A stretch of 17,731 nucleotides of DNA from Flavobacterium sp. (GTDB lineage Bacteria > Bacteroidota > Bacteroidia > Flavobacteriales > Flavobacteriaceae). Shown here in pieces: positions 1 to 8,785 of this stretch; positions within the stretch are counted from its first letter, which is position 1, and each line of letters starts with the position of its first letter. The stretch covers positions 1 through 17,731 of the forward strand of contig NZ_JASLCE010000047.1 of the NCBI RefSeq assembly GCF_030146175.1, in the 5' to 3' direction. Both the position numbers and the translations under genes were made by a program. The notes beneath the pieces were generated by a model. That model was not told the DNA's origin. It searched no databases and was given only the letters and a program-made list of their open reading frames with translations.

Positions 1-2531
1 GTAGCCGAATCGTTTTCTGCATTGATCACACTAATTGCACGTGTTGGTGTAATTGTGGATGTATTGTTTGTTAAATTCGGATCACTTTCATTACCTGAAA
101 TAACCGCACTATTGGTATAGGTTCCGGTTGCGTTTACTGTAGCCGTAAGCGTCAAAGTATACGACTGTCCATTGGTCATATTACCAATCGTCCATAATCC
201 GGTTACGTTATTAAACGTTCCTCCGGTGGTTGTTGCAGATACATATGTATAACCACTTGGCAACTGTTCCACAACCTGAACACCGGTAGCATTTCCGGCT
301 CCGTTATTTGTCGCCACAATAGTAAAGACAATCTGATCCCCTACCGATGGTGTCATGGTTACAGTCGTTTTGGTAACGGCCAAGTCGGCCGAAACTGTCG
401 GCGTAATGGTATTGTATTTAATATTATTACAATTCTCCACAGCCGTACCGTTTAAACACTCCAAATGCGGATTCGTAGGTGGATTGGTTCCCGGGTTGGT
501 TGCATCCGGATCGGTAACGTCTGCCGGTCGTATAATACTGGCTTCCACTGTTAAGGCTTGTCCGCCTGCAGATGCGCCAACGGTTCCATTGATGGTAAAC
601 ACCACTTGTCCGCCATTGGTCATATTCAGATTCGCGGAATAGTTGCCAGTAACCGGATCGATTGTTCCGTTTACCACGACAACCGTTCCCTGGCTGTTGA
701 CATAGGTTACCGAGCTAATGGTAAAACCAGCCGGTACAATAAAGTTAAAACCGGCACCGGTTACGGCACTCGGTCCGTTATTGGATACGGTTACCGTATA
801 ATGCATATTCTGTCCGGCAATAACCGTAGTCGTCGACGGTACAATACTCACTACTTCCAGATCGGCAGCAGCAACTACGAGGTCCAGATTTTTTACCACA
901 ACGGCTCCCGGTACAAAACTCCAGGTATCCATTGATTTTTCGTTTCCGAAACTCGACGATCCGGTTCCACTATTTCCACTTCCGCTACTTCCGGAAGTGT
1001 ACAAGCCCCATTTATGACCGTTAGTATTACTGGAAATTCCATTGCTTCCGGACGCCGTAGGATTCGACTTGTGTGTTGCCATACCTCCAGAGATATCGCT
1101 ATCATCCCAATATACCAGATCTCGGTTTGGCGTAAATAAATTGTAGCTGTTATCCAGCTGCTCTATAATAATTCCTCCCGGGTTAATCTCCATATCGATA
1201 AACGGAAAGTGTACTTCTGCCCCAAATAATTGTACACGAATTTCCCCGATATTCGTTCCCGCCGGAAGGATGTTTCCATTTCCGTCTCTACCGTCCCAAA
1301 ATACGGTATTGGTTCCTACGATACAGTTTCCTGTGATTGTTCTTGTTGGAAAACCTCCCAGAATCTCAATTTTGTAGGTACCGGCCAGATTTGAATCAAA
1401 ACCGATATACGCGCCTTTATTACCCGATAAATCCGGTGTTCCTTCCACTCCGGTATAGGTAATATTGGACGCTGTTGGCGTTAAAACCGAATTTTTTAAC
1501 CAGGTTGTGGTTCCGCCACTCATACTGGCACTTGTTGGTAAATCCAACGCCGGTTTTGAGTAGAAAATTTTATGGGTTACATTCGACCCGGAATCCGCGC
1601 TTCTCGGATCGTGGATCCGGAATTGCGCATCGGTCGGATCTGAAATATCCAAACTTTTATACGAAGGGTTTCCCGAAGCGGTCAGGAAGCCTTTATTGTT
1701 TACGAAGAAGGTAAATCCTACTCCATTCGAACCATTGTTACTCACACGATACGCAATACCGTCGCGTGTTAAGACATACATATTTCCGTAGAAAGCCTTA
1801 TTGGCCAAAAAGGAAGATCCTGAGATATGCAGGTTTAGGATATTGGTATATACCCTTCCGTTAACCCAGGCCGAATTGGCACTGTTCCGTACCGATACAT
1901 CCCAGGCGGCAATCAGTTCGGTATTGGTTCCCTGTGTCCAGTTGGCATCGGCCGCAATGTCCGTTACACTTGGTGTAGACGAACTCGTTTCCGATCCCGA
2001 CGGCAAAAATTCTACTTTCCAGATTCCTTCGTTTCCGGCTGTTACTACGGTAGTATAAGGCTGGTAGCGGTTAGCTCCCGTTGCCTGTCCCGAGTATAAA
2101 GGCCCGGCTAACTCTTCGGCTCTGCTCGCGATTCTACCAATGGCATTGTTTGCCGAAAGATAAACCGTACCATCCGGTGCCGTTAGTCGGATTCTACCAT
2201 TGCCCACGCCTTGTGCACTGGAAGCTGCAGCAATCGTTTCGCCGACTTTTGCATACACATAATGCGTCCCCAATGTTTTAAAAGGCCAGGACCGTATGGT
2301 TGTCCCTCCCGATTCATACTGATTACTGTATAAAAACGCACGGTTCCCGGTGGCACCCGAAGGATAAAAATCCTTACTACCATCGGCAAACATTACATTC
2401 CATAAACCGGTAATCATAAAAATAAAGAACAAGAAGCAGTATTTTTTCATGTTGAAAAACAACATTTGAATACAACTACTTCGCTGTCGATAGGACAAAT
2501 TCTTGTCGCTATAACTGTAATTTTCGTTCAT
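1..2531 (-). CDS. Large secreted DUF11-repeat surface protein (C-terminus beyond window)
   Basis: One uninterrupted minus-strand frame runs from the start to the left edge, giving about 843 residues without a stop, so the C-terminus is missing. A polar N-terminal stretch is followed by a hydrophobic segment ([19 protein letters not shown]) that looks like a signal peptide. Residues about 50-540 form a Gly/Ser/Thr/Asn-rich extracellular-type region with a short Ser-Gly linker near nt 970-1010. Two immunoglobulin-like DUF11 repeats follow, near residues 554-662 and 712-837, with the typical pattern ADLxVxK...GDxxxFTIxATNNG and [11 protein letters not shown]. Such proteins in Flavobacteriia are large surface adhesins, often exported by the type IX system through a C-terminal sorting domain; that domain would lie outside the window, so this part is inference. 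I chose the upstream ATG (2531) because its leader is A-rich; an in-frame ATG at 2450 begins a conventional signal peptide and is the alternative. Confidence 0.85.
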   Translation of the reverse strand, partial: MNENYSYSDKNLSYRQRSSCIQMLFFNMKKYCFLFFIFMITGLWNVMFADGSKDFYPSGATGNRAFLYSNQYESGGTTIRSWPFKTLGTHYVYAKVGETIAAASSAQGVGNGRIRLTAPDGTVYLSANNAIGRIASRAEELAGPLYSGQATGANRYQPYTTVVTAGNEGIWKVEFLPSGSETSSSTPSVTDIAADANWTQGTNTELIAAWDVSVRNSANSAWVNGRVYTNILNLHISGSSFLANKAFYGNMYVLTRDGIAYRVSNNGSNGVGFTFFVNNKGFLTASGNPSYKSLDISDPTDAQFRIHDPRSADSGSNVTHKIFYSKPALDLPTSASMSGGTTTWLKNSVLTPTASNITYTGVEGTPDLSGNKGAYIGFDSNLAGTYKIEILGGFPTRTITGNCIVGTNTVFWDGRDGNGNILPAGTNIGEIRVQLFGAEVHFPFIDMEINPGGIIIEQLDNSYNLFTPNRDLVYWDDSDISGGMATHKSNPTASGSNGISSNTNGHKWGLYTSGSSGSGNSGTGSSSFGNEKSMDTWSFVPGAVVVKNLDLVVAAADLEVVSIVPSTTTVIAGQNMHYTVTVSNNGPSAVTGAGFNFIVPAGFTISSVTYVNSQGTVVVVNGTIDPVTGNYSANLNMTNGGQVVFTINGTVGASAGGQALTVEASIIRPADVTDPDATNPGTNPPTNPHLECLNGTAVENCNNIKYNTITPTVSADLAVTKTTVTMTPSVGDQIVFTIVATNNGAGNATGVQVVEQLPSGYTYVSATTTGGTFNNVTGLWTIGNMTNGQSYTLTLTATVNATGTYTNSAVISGNESDPNLTNNTSTITPTRAISVINAENDSA

Positions 2532-2603
2532 TTTTTTGGTTTTTAATTTTACTCTCTTGTAAGATTTTGCAAGTGCGAAATTCTAAAAACCGAAAGGGTA
2601 AAA

Positions 2604-2648
2604 CGTTTCAATCGTGTGGCATGACGTACTTCCCACACGATTGAAACG
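2604..2648. repeat. Perfect 16-bp inverted repeat, 13-nt spacer
   Basis: Left arm 2604-2619 (CGTTTCAATCGTGTGG) is exactly the reverse complement of right arm 2633-2648, around the spacer CATGACGTACTTC. There is no T-tract, so it is not an ordinary intrinsic terminator. It lies 73 bp upstream of the preferred DUF11 start, where it could be an operator or a strong hairpin in the 5' untranslated RNA. It occurs once in the window. Confidence 0.7.
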
Positions 2649-2726
2649 CATATAAAAATTCATAAAACACTACTTAACAATTAGTTATAAATAAACCGTA
2701 AAAAATCACGTAGAAATACGGGTGCA

Positions 2727-2754
2727 AAAAAACCGGATTTTCGATCCGGTTTTT
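2727..2754 (-). terminator. Intrinsic terminator of the AraC-type operon
   Basis: The stem CCGGAT/ATCCGG, extended by flanking A/T pairs (about 11 bp), encloses a 5-nt loop. Read on the minus strand it ends in a run of seven Ts. It starts about 30 bp after the stop codon at 2785. Confidence 0.8.
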
Positions 2755-2784
2755 GGTTATTGTTTTGCGTTAATTTTTTTAGGG

Positions 2785-3840
2785 TTATCGGTATTCCGAT
2801 GGTGTACATCCCATCTGATTTTTAAAATAACGGTTGAACGTCACTTTGGAATTAAATCCGCTTTTAAATGCAATTTCTTCCAGGTTCGTTTCCGGCTCTT
2901 CCAAAAGTAATTTGCAGGAATGATTTATTCTGTAGGTATTGATGTATTGATAAAAAGTCTGGTTGATTTTTGTATTGAATAATTGCGTCAGATGGTGTTT
3001 TGGAATTTTGACTTTTCGGGAGAGGCTTTCCAAAGAAAGTTCGGTATCAAGAAAAACCTGTTCCGTTTCCATCATCGTGTTGAGCTTTTGTTCGTATTCC
3101 CTTAATATTTCAACTGTGAGTGCCGATTTTTGATATTGCCGCGGAGCCGAGAGCGGAACCGTTTCTTCCAATTCTTCTTTCACTCCGGCTTGTGCCAACA
3201 GGTTATTGATGGAATATTTAAAAATCAGAAAGGAAACAAACAACATCGCTCCATAGATTATAATTCCCGGAAGCAACGAACCGATGTCTTCTTTTCGGAG
3301 TATTTTTGAAACAATAATACTGGCAAGCAAACTGGCAATTAACAGTAACCATGTCGCTCCTGAGTTGATCAACTTTCTAACGTGGTTGTCAGAAATAGCC
3401 TTTTTATGGTTTAAGAAAATATATAAAACATAGCCAACCATCGATACCACCACACCGGAATAGAGTATTTCAAAATAATACAATCCGTAATCGCGGCGCC
3501 ATTCCGGAAAAATCAAAAAAATCACATAGCCAATCGTTGCCACCAAAAACGGACTTCCATGTTTTATGACGTTGCTCCGACTTAACCATTTTTCGTGATT
3601 CGAAAACGACAGGAAAAACAACATGGGACCATACAGCAATCCAAACGGTGCCGCGCGATCGATAAATGACAACTCTTCAAAATAATAGCGGGACAAAAAG
3701 GCGTAGGCCGAATGAAATAAAGAAATCCATACCACATAGCGGATAACTTTATCAAATAATTTATCGGATTTAGTTTTCAGAATTACATATAGTGTAAGGG
3801 CGTTACAGCCAAACACCAGTGTTAGTAACATAAAGAGCAT
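2785..3840 (-). CDS. Membrane-anchored AraC-family transcription regulator
   Basis: The 351-residue protein has about six to seven hydrophobic helices in residues 1-215, then a soluble linker and a C-terminal AraC-type double helix-turn-helix (about 255-351). Diagnostic stretches are SLESLSRKVKIPKHHLTQLF in the first helix-turn-helix, the connecting helix around FYQYINTYRI, and EIAFKSGFNSKVTFNRYFK with CTPSEYR at the end. The architecture predicts a DNA-binding domain tethered to the inner membrane, sensing something in or across the membrane; the signal cannot be read from sequence. It is closely related to the gene 12 bp upstream, sharing PFGLLYGP in the membrane part and KHHL, FYQYI and GFNSK in the DNA-binding part, so the two are probably a tandem duplication read as one operon. 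A clear terminator follows. Confidence 0.88.
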   Translation of the reverse strand: MLFMLLTLVFGCNALTLYVILKTKSDKLFDKVIRYVVWISLFHSAYAFLSRYYFEELSFIDRAAPFGLLYGPMLFFLSFSNHEKWLSRSNVIKHGSPFLVATIGYVIFLIFPEWRRDYGLYYFEILYSGVVVSMVGYVLYIFLNHKKAISDNHVRKLINSGATWLLLIASLLASIIVSKILRKEDIGSLLPGIIIYGAMLFVSFLIFKYSINNLLAQAGVKEELEETVPLSAPRQYQKSALTVEILREYEQKLNTMMETEQVFLDTELSLESLSRKVKIPKHHLTQLFNTKINQTFYQYINTYRINHSCKLLLEEPETNLEEIAFKSGFNSKVTFNRYFKNQMGCTPSEYR

Positions 3841-3852
3841 AATATCGTCTGC

Positions 3853-4800
3853 TTATAAATGTTGTACTTTTATTTTATAATAAGACGGTAAATAGCCGGT
3901 ATACTCTTTAAAATAGCGGTTAAAAGACGTTTTGGAATTAAATCCGCAATCATATGCCAACGATTCGATCTTAATTCCGGAATCTTCTTTCAGACAGGAA
4001 ATAGCATATTCGATTCGCAATTCCGCTATATATTGGTAGAAATTTTTCCCGAGACAACCGTTTAGCAATTGCGATAAATGATGTTTCGGGATTGTTGTTT
4101 CGGTAGAAAGCATTTCAAGCGAAATATCCGGATTTCGGTAAATATTGGTTTCGCGGACACATTTTTCGAGGGTTTCCATATAAGCCAAAGAGGTAGACAC
4201 ATCGATACCCGGCAATATCGCCTGACTTCCTTTTGATTTTCTTATTCCCTTTTCTTTTTTCCCGTAAAATACCAGAAATATCAAAATCAGAACACTAAAA
4301 AGCCCCAGTTGAAAAAACAACATCGAAACCGGATCAAATCCAAAATCCAATATTCCAAACCCAACACGGAGCGCCAGAAGGACTACTAATAAAGCGGCAA
4401 AATAACAACCGTATGCTAATACTTGTAGAAATTCTTTTTCAAAAACCGGAGCCGGATGTTCTTTTTTGCTTGCAACCGTCACTGCGACGGCATACGAACA
4501 CAATGAAATAGCCAACGCCAACAGATAGATCGTATAATACAATTGCCAGCCGCCAAACGCAACAGCATCCACTTTAAAAACAAGATACACTCCGCTAAAA
4601 ATAAAAAAAGGAAGTGTGTGTATCCAAAGTTTAACCGGTTCCATTTTACGAACAATCAGGAGCAATAACGGACCGTAAAGCAGTCCGAACGGTACACGCT
4701 GATTCCAGTAGAAAGATGCAAAGTGCACAATCGACAGTATTAAAATAAGCTTTAAAACACCTTTTAGTCGGGCATTATCAAACAATATTTTGATATACAT
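3853..4800 (-). CDS. Membrane-anchored AraC-family regulator, paralogue of the next gene
   Basis: The 315-residue protein has hydrophobic helices in residues about 15-178, then a basic linker (KKEKGIRKSKG) and an AraC-type DNA-binding domain (about 215-310) with ISLEMLSTETTIPKHHLSQL, NFYQYIAELRIEYA and LAYDCGFNSKTSFNRYFKEY. It is the first gene of a two-gene operon, 12 bp ahead of its paralogue. Compared with that paralogue its N-terminus is about 28 residues shorter, apparently lacking the first membrane helix. The ATG at 4800 is the first one in this frame after an upstream in-frame stop, so either the helix is really absent or an upstream frame change removed it. It is read divergently from the sensor kinase at 5027, with which it shares the upstream region. 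Confidence 0.87.
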   Translation of the reverse strand: MYIKILFDNARLKGVLKLILILSIVHFASFYWNQRVPFGLLYGPLLLLIVRKMEPVKLWIHTLPFFIFSGVYLVFKVDAVAFGGWQLYYTIYLLALAISLCSYAVAVTVASKKEHPAPVFEKEFLQVLAYGCYFAALLVVLLALRVGFGILDFGFDPVSMLFFQLGLFSVLILIFLVFYGKKEKGIRKSKGSQAILPGIDVSTSLAYMETLEKCVRETNIYRNPDISLEMLSTETTIPKHHLSQLLNGCLGKNFYQYIAELRIEYAISCLKEDSGIKIESLAYDCGFNSKTSFNRYFKEYTGYLPSYYKIKVQHL

Positions 4801-5026
4801 AATCTTGTATTTAGGATTGACTTCAACATTCTCATAGCACTAGTTATCAATTCTAAAATTTGGGGAATACAAATATCTATAGTTCAAAACAATTCCTTTG
4901 TACGGATTCTTTATCGGATATGTAGAATTATTTCTACAAAAACAGTCTGTAAATCTTGTTTATTTTTTTGTAATATTGAACCTTCTCCGACAACCCGAAC
5001 AGGATCAGATTGTCAAAACCGTTCCT
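4801..5026. promoter_or_regulatory. Divergent control region between AraC operon and sensor kinase
   Basis: About 226 bp between two genes read away from each other, so both promoters must lie here. On the minus strand, GATATTTG (complement of 4870-4877) matches the Bacteroidota TAnnTTTG element except for one base. On the plus strand, TAATATTG near 4970 is a comparable near match just before the kinase gene. An 18-bp palindrome at 4921-4938 is the most obvious possible operator. The promoter assignments are tentative. Confidence 0.45.
4921..4938. repeat. Palindrome TGTAGAA-N4-TTCTACA
   Basis: A perfect 7-bp inverted repeat with a 4-nt centre (TTAT), in the divergent region 89 bp upstream of the kinase ATG. 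Its size and symmetry fit a binding site for a dimeric regulator, possibly one of the neighbouring regulators. This is inference from position and symmetry only. Confidence 0.5.
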
Positions 5027-8000
5027 ATGGCACTTTTTTCACGTCTTTTAGTACTATTTATAATCTGCACGATGCCAGCATTTGGGCAACAGGAACGCTC
5101 TTATAAATGGTATACTTCCGACAATGGAGAGCTACCACAAAACAGTGTTAAATCGATCGTTCCGGATAAACTTGGTTTTATCTGGCTGGTAACCGAAGAC
5201 GGTTTGGTTCGTTTTGACGGACAACAATTTAAAGTCTACAACAGTGAAAACATCAAAGGGTTGAAATCCAACCGGATGAAATTTGCTAAAAAATTATACA
5301 GCGGAGAAGGCAATTATGTGAGTAATGATCTCGGTCAGATTTTAAAAATTGAAACCGATCCGAAACTCTATTACAAAGACGGAAAAGACATTCATGCGTT
5401 AAATGAAACCGGGCGTTTGTTTGGTAATAACATCAAAATATCGGCTTCTTTTTTTAAATATTACCGCCGTTATGACGTCCTGATCAAAGATAAAGTATTT
5501 CAGTTTTACCCGGATAGTATCAGCTATTTCTCGGTGAGCACTAAAAAACGGATTAGCGGTTACCCGCATAAACTGTCGCTCGATTCGGAGTTGTTTGTCC
5601 TGAACAATACACTCTATCTGAAAAGTAAAAAGCAGTATTTTGAAGTTACCCCTCAAAAGCTGGTTCCGACACGAATTGATCAACAAACTGAAGAAGACGG
5701 TAGTATCTATATCAATAATGCCGTTGATCAGGCCTTTTTGTATGCCAATCAAAAACTGTATTATCTGACAGCCGATCAAAACGGTTTGCATAAAAAATTG
5801 ATCCTATCCAATTTTGATGTTGAAAAGCAAAAAGTACATGCATTCTATTACAACACCAAATTAAACATCCTCTACCTGGGTAGCCTTACCAAAGGTTTTT
5901 TAATTATCCGTCCGGAATATTTTAAAAGTTATGTCGACGAACAGGATCCGGTGACGTACTCTAATGTTTTATTTGATTCGACCCGCGTATTGACCGGAAA
6001 AGGACAAATTATAGACTATAGAGGAACGATTAAACATCTCACACCTCCATTAAAAGGTGAAAAGTTCTTTTCGGTAATCGATAATAACGGTGACATTTGG
6101 ACATTGGACATCCGTAACCTGTATCGTTATAAAAAAAGCACTAATTATACCACTTCCGACCGTTGGACGCTTCAGTATTTTATGAGTGCGGTTTATAAAG
6201 ATGAAAAAGGCCGGATCTGGATTGGAACCACCGACAGTAAGACGTATAAAAAAGGACAATTATATGTAATCGATCCGAATGCGATAGCGCCCAAACTCGT
6301 TCCTATTGCCGATCTGAATTTTTCACCGAACAGTATCTACAAAGATGGGAATTCCGGAGTTTTGATTGGCTCTCCTTCCGGATTGTACCATATGAATACG
6401 GAAACCAAATACATCACACCAAACAGCGTTATAGGCGAATCGTATATTCGTGGTATTCATTGTTCCGATCGGAATAATATCTGGGTATATTCCTATAATA
6501 ATGGTTTATTTCTGATCCGGAATCAACAGGGAACCACTCACTTCCCTTTCGACAAAAACAAGTATATCCGTTCGGCACATTGTGTAGTCGAAGACCAAAA
6601 AGGTTTTATCTGGATTCCCACGAACAAAGGATTGTTTCAGATTTCCCGACAAAGTCTGTTTGATTATGCCGACAAAAAACAAAAAACCATTTATTATCAT
6701 TATTACAATAAAAGTTCCGGTTTTAGCACCAATGAATTTAATGGTGGTTGCTTCCCGTGTGCTACCAATCTTCCCAATGGTTATATAGCCTTACCCTCTT
6801 TTGAAGGGCTCACTTTTTTCGACAGTAAAAAGGTTACTCCTATCCTACCGACCAATCCGATTTATAGTAACGAGGCTAAAGTGGACGATCGCTCGGTTAC
6901 TTTTAACGATACACTCGTTATAAACCGGGATTTTAGTCGTGTGGTCATTTCCTTTAACAGTCCGTTTTACGGTAACCCGGAAAACCTCACTATTGAAGTC
7001 CGTCTGGATGGAAACGATGTACATCAGAACTGGACAAAAACCAACGACAATCATACCATTTCCTATACCACCTTATATCCGGGTGAATATACGTTAACCG
7101 CTCGTAAATTAAGAGGATTCGATTCGCAATACGATTATAAAACGATCACGATTATAGTTCCTCCGGCTTTTTGGCAAACAACATGGTTTAAAAGTTTGCT
7201 AATACTCACGGTTTCTTTATTGATTTATTACGGATTCCGTCAGCGTACCAAATACATTCGCCACCGAAACCTGTTACTCGAAAAACGGATTTCACACCGC
7301 ACTGCCGAATTAAAAAGTACGATTACCGCACTTACACGAACACAAACGGATCTGAGTGAACAGATTCATTCGCATAAAAAACTCATCGGCTCCATTACCC
7401 ACGACATTAAAAGTCCGCTAAAATACATGGCCTTAACCGGGAAATATCTGTATGAAAATCTGGATCGCGATAATCCCGATTTTCAGGAGAATATCAAAAC
7501 CATGTATACGTCATCGTTCGAATTGTACCACTTTGTAAACAACCTGTTGGAATATTCTAAAATCTATCTGAATAAAGACAATTTACAAAATGAGGCTTTT
7601 GTACTTCGTGATTTGATCAATGAAAAAATAAAACTCTTCGATCCGATTGCAAAATCCAAACGCAACGTATTGGAAAACAATATTTCAGACGCTATTTATC
7701 TCAACCTCAACAAACAGCTTTTTACGATCATTCTACACAATCTGCTGGATAATGCGATAAAGAATACGGTCGACGGAACGATTCGTTTTAGTGCGGTTCA
7801 GGACGGTGATTCCATCCGTATTATCCTTACCGATACCGGATGTGGTATGCATGCGGAAATGTTGGAATATTACCAGACACTGGCTCAGAAGATGAAATCC
7901 GAAAACGACCGGAAACAGTTTACCAAAGGAATCGGTTTCCATATTATTATAGAGTTGTTACATCTGGTTTATGGAGATATCACTTTGGAAAGTGAAGTCG

Positions 8001-8038
8001 GAAAAGGAACCACAATTACCTTAAATCTAAAGCAATAG
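5027..8038 (+). CDS. Two-component sensor kinase with periplasmic beta-propeller (Reg_prop, Y_Y_Y)
   Basis: The 1003-residue protein starts with a signal peptide (about 1-20, MALFSRLLVLFIICTMPAFG). The periplasmic region carries Reg_prop-type blades such as QNSVKSIVPDKLGFIWLVTE, EDQKGFIWIPTNKGLFQIS and DEKGRIWIGT, then a Y_Y_Y domain ending near VPPAFWQTTW. A single membrane helix lies at about 720-738, then a coiled linker, a HisKA domain with the phospho-acceptor His at about 792 (GSITHDIKSPLKYM), and an ATPase domain with NLLDNAIKN (N box), DTGCGM (G1) and KGIGFHI (G2). This resembles hybrid two-component sensors of Bacteroidota but has no receiver or AraC domain. An upstream in-frame TTG (4898) would add 43 residues lacking signal features; the ATG at 5027 gives a proper signal peptide and is preferred. 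The response regulator converging from the right is a possible partner. Confidence 0.93.
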   Translation: MALFSRLLVLFIICTMPAFGQQERSYKWYTSDNGELPQNSVKSIVPDKLGFIWLVTEDGLVRFDGQQFKVYNSENIKGLKSNRMKFAKKLYSGEGNYVSNDLGQILKIETDPKLYYKDGKDIHALNETGRLFGNNIKISASFFKYYRRYDVLIKDKVFQFYPDSISYFSVSTKKRISGYPHKLSLDSELFVLNNTLYLKSKKQYFEVTPQKLVPTRIDQQTEEDGSIYINNAVDQAFLYANQKLYYLTADQNGLHKKLILSNFDVEKQKVHAFYYNTKLNILYLGSLTKGFLIIRPEYFKSYVDEQDPVTYSNVLFDSTRVLTGKGQIIDYRGTIKHLTPPLKGEKFFSVIDNNGDIWTLDIRNLYRYKKSTNYTTSDRWTLQYFMSAVYKDEKGRIWIGTTDSKTYKKGQLYVIDPNAIAPKLVPIADLNFSPNSIYKDGNSGVLIGSPSGLYHMNTETKYITPNSVIGESYIRGIHCSDRNNIWVYSYNNGLFLIRNQQGTTHFPFDKNKYIRSAHCVVEDQKGFIWIPTNKGLFQISRQSLFDYADKKQKTIYYHYYNKSSGFSTNEFNGGCFPCATNLPNGYIALPSFEGLTFFDSKKVTPILPTNPIYSNEAKVDDRSVTFNDTLVINRDFSRVVISFNSPFYGNPENLTIEVRLDGNDVHQNWTKTNDNHTISYTTLYPGEYTLTARKLRGFDSQYDYKTITIIVPPAFWQTTWFKSLLILTVSLLIYYGFRQRTKYIRHRNLLLEKRISHRTAELKSTITALTRTQTDLSEQIHSHKKLIGSITHDIKSPLKYMALTGKYLYENLDRDNPDFQENIKTMYTSSFELYHFVNNLLEYSKIYLNKDNLQNEAFVLRDLINEKIKLFDPIAKSKRNVLENNISDAIYLNLNKQLFTIILHNLLDNAIKNTVDGTIRFSAVQDGDSIRIILTDTGCGMHAEMLEYYQTLAQKMKSENDRKQFTKGIGFHIIIELLHLVYGDITLESEVGKGTTITLNLKQ

Positions 8039-8050
8039 TTTTTAACTATT
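8034..8050. terminator. Small hairpin spanning both convergent stop codons (possible bidirectional terminator)
   Basis: AATAGTT, a TTT loop and AACTATT form a 7-bp A/T-rich stem that contains the TAG stop of the kinase and the TAA stop of the opposing regulator. Only short T runs follow on either side, so termination may be weak, but no other terminator is visible between these genes. Confidence 0.35.
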
Positions 8051-8686
8051 TTCTTCGTAAAGTTTAAAGAGATCGGCCAGAGAAACGACATTTTTGATAT
8101 CCAGTTTTTCAAAAATCCGGCCTTTATAAGTACTAACCGTCGACATCTGGATATTGAGGTGATTGGCAATTTCAAGATTCCCGTAACCGTTCACCAGCAA
8201 TCGGCTAATTTCCAGCTCCCTGTTGGAAAGTCGTTCGAGCGGATTGGTTTGCGAAACATTGTTTAACAGATCGTTGATCAGTTTGTCTTTCAGACTGTCA
8301 CTGATATATTTTCCGGTAGTCATTACTTTTCGAACCGCTTCAACGATTTCTTCTTCGTTCCCTAATTTATTCAGATAACCATTGGCTCCCGAATTGAGGT
8401 ACCGCATCGCATACAGGTCTTCTTCAAAAGCCGAAAACATCAGAATTTTCACATTTGGATCGATTCCTCTGATTTTTTCGATCATCAAAACATTATTGCC
8501 TCCGGGTAAATTGATATCCAGAATAATCAGATCGAAAGTAGTTACAACCATTTTTTCCAAAACCCCGTTTAAGGTATCGGTCTGGTTGATAATGATATTC
8601 GGTAGCGAATATTTCAGGATCAACGATACGCCCTGTCTTACCACACTATGGTCATCGGCTATCAGTATGTTATATTCGGAAGTCAT
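8042..8686 (-). CDS. Response regulator, REC plus LuxR-type HTH (NarL/FixJ family)
   Basis: The 214-residue protein has a receiver domain (about 6-122) with the acidic pair D11/D12, the phosphorylation site D57 in LIILDINLPG, S85 and the conserved K107. A linker leads to a LuxR-type helix-turn-helix (about 150-212) with LSNRELEISRLLVNGYGNLE and MSTVSTYKGRIFEKL. All phosphotransfer residues are present, so it should be an active DNA-binding regulator. It ends 3 bp from the stop of the plus-strand sensor kinase and lies 99 bp downstream of the PAS/histidine-helix gene on its own strand; either could supply its phosphate. An exact TAnnTTTG promoter element upstream suggests its own transcription start. 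Confidence 0.93.
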   Translation of the reverse strand: MTSEYNILIADDHSVVRQGVSLILKYSLPNIIINQTDTLNGVLEKMVVTTFDLIILDINLPGGNNVLMIEKIRGIDPNVKILMFSAFEEDLYAMRYLNSGANGYLNKLGNEEEIVEAVRKVMTTGKYISDSLKDKLINDLLNNVSQTNPLERLSNRELEISRLLVNGYGNLEIANHLNIQMSTVSTYKGRIFEKLDIKNVVSLADLFKLYEENS

Positions 8687-8713
8687 GCGGATGGGAGGAG
8701 GTTGGTTTCCTTA

Positions 8714-8721
8714 CAAAGATA
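8714..8721 (-). promoter_or_regulatory. Putative -7 promoter element TATCTTTG of the response regulator
   Basis: Read on the minus strand, TATCTTTG matches the Bacteroidota consensus TAnnTTTG exactly and ends 27 bp before the ATG at 8686. A clear TTTG element about 19 bp upstream is missing, so the match could be chance in A/T-rich DNA. Confidence 0.45.
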
Positions 8722-8785
8722 TATTTTTTTATTCCGTTCTTTATATAAGGAACCCTAAAAAGTGTATCAATTATCCCGTCGTTTA

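Larger units (their letters stand above)
2532..2784. other. Intergenic region between DUF11 gene and AraC-type gene
   Basis: About 250 bp (330 bp if the DUF11 gene starts at 2450) with no credible gene. It holds the terminator of the AraC-type operon on its right side and a perfect 16-bp inverted repeat in its centre, with the leader of the DUF11 gene to the left. It must contain the DUF11 promoter, but I found no exact TAnnTTTG element on the minus strand. Confidence 0.6.

Noticed and set aside
355..2281. Plus-strand open frames of 66-125 codons opposite the DUF11 gene
   Set aside because: They overlap one another and lie antisense to a long frame with clear DUF11 repeats; their proteins show no domain character.
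2604..2648. CRISPR repeat or IS end interpretation of the inverted repeat
   Set aside because: Only one copy in the window, no spacer array, no transposase gene and no target duplication visible.
4898..5026. TTG start extending the sensor kinase by 43 residues
   Set aside because: The ATG at 5027 begins a clean signal peptide, whereas the extension has no export-signal arrangement and covers the control region.
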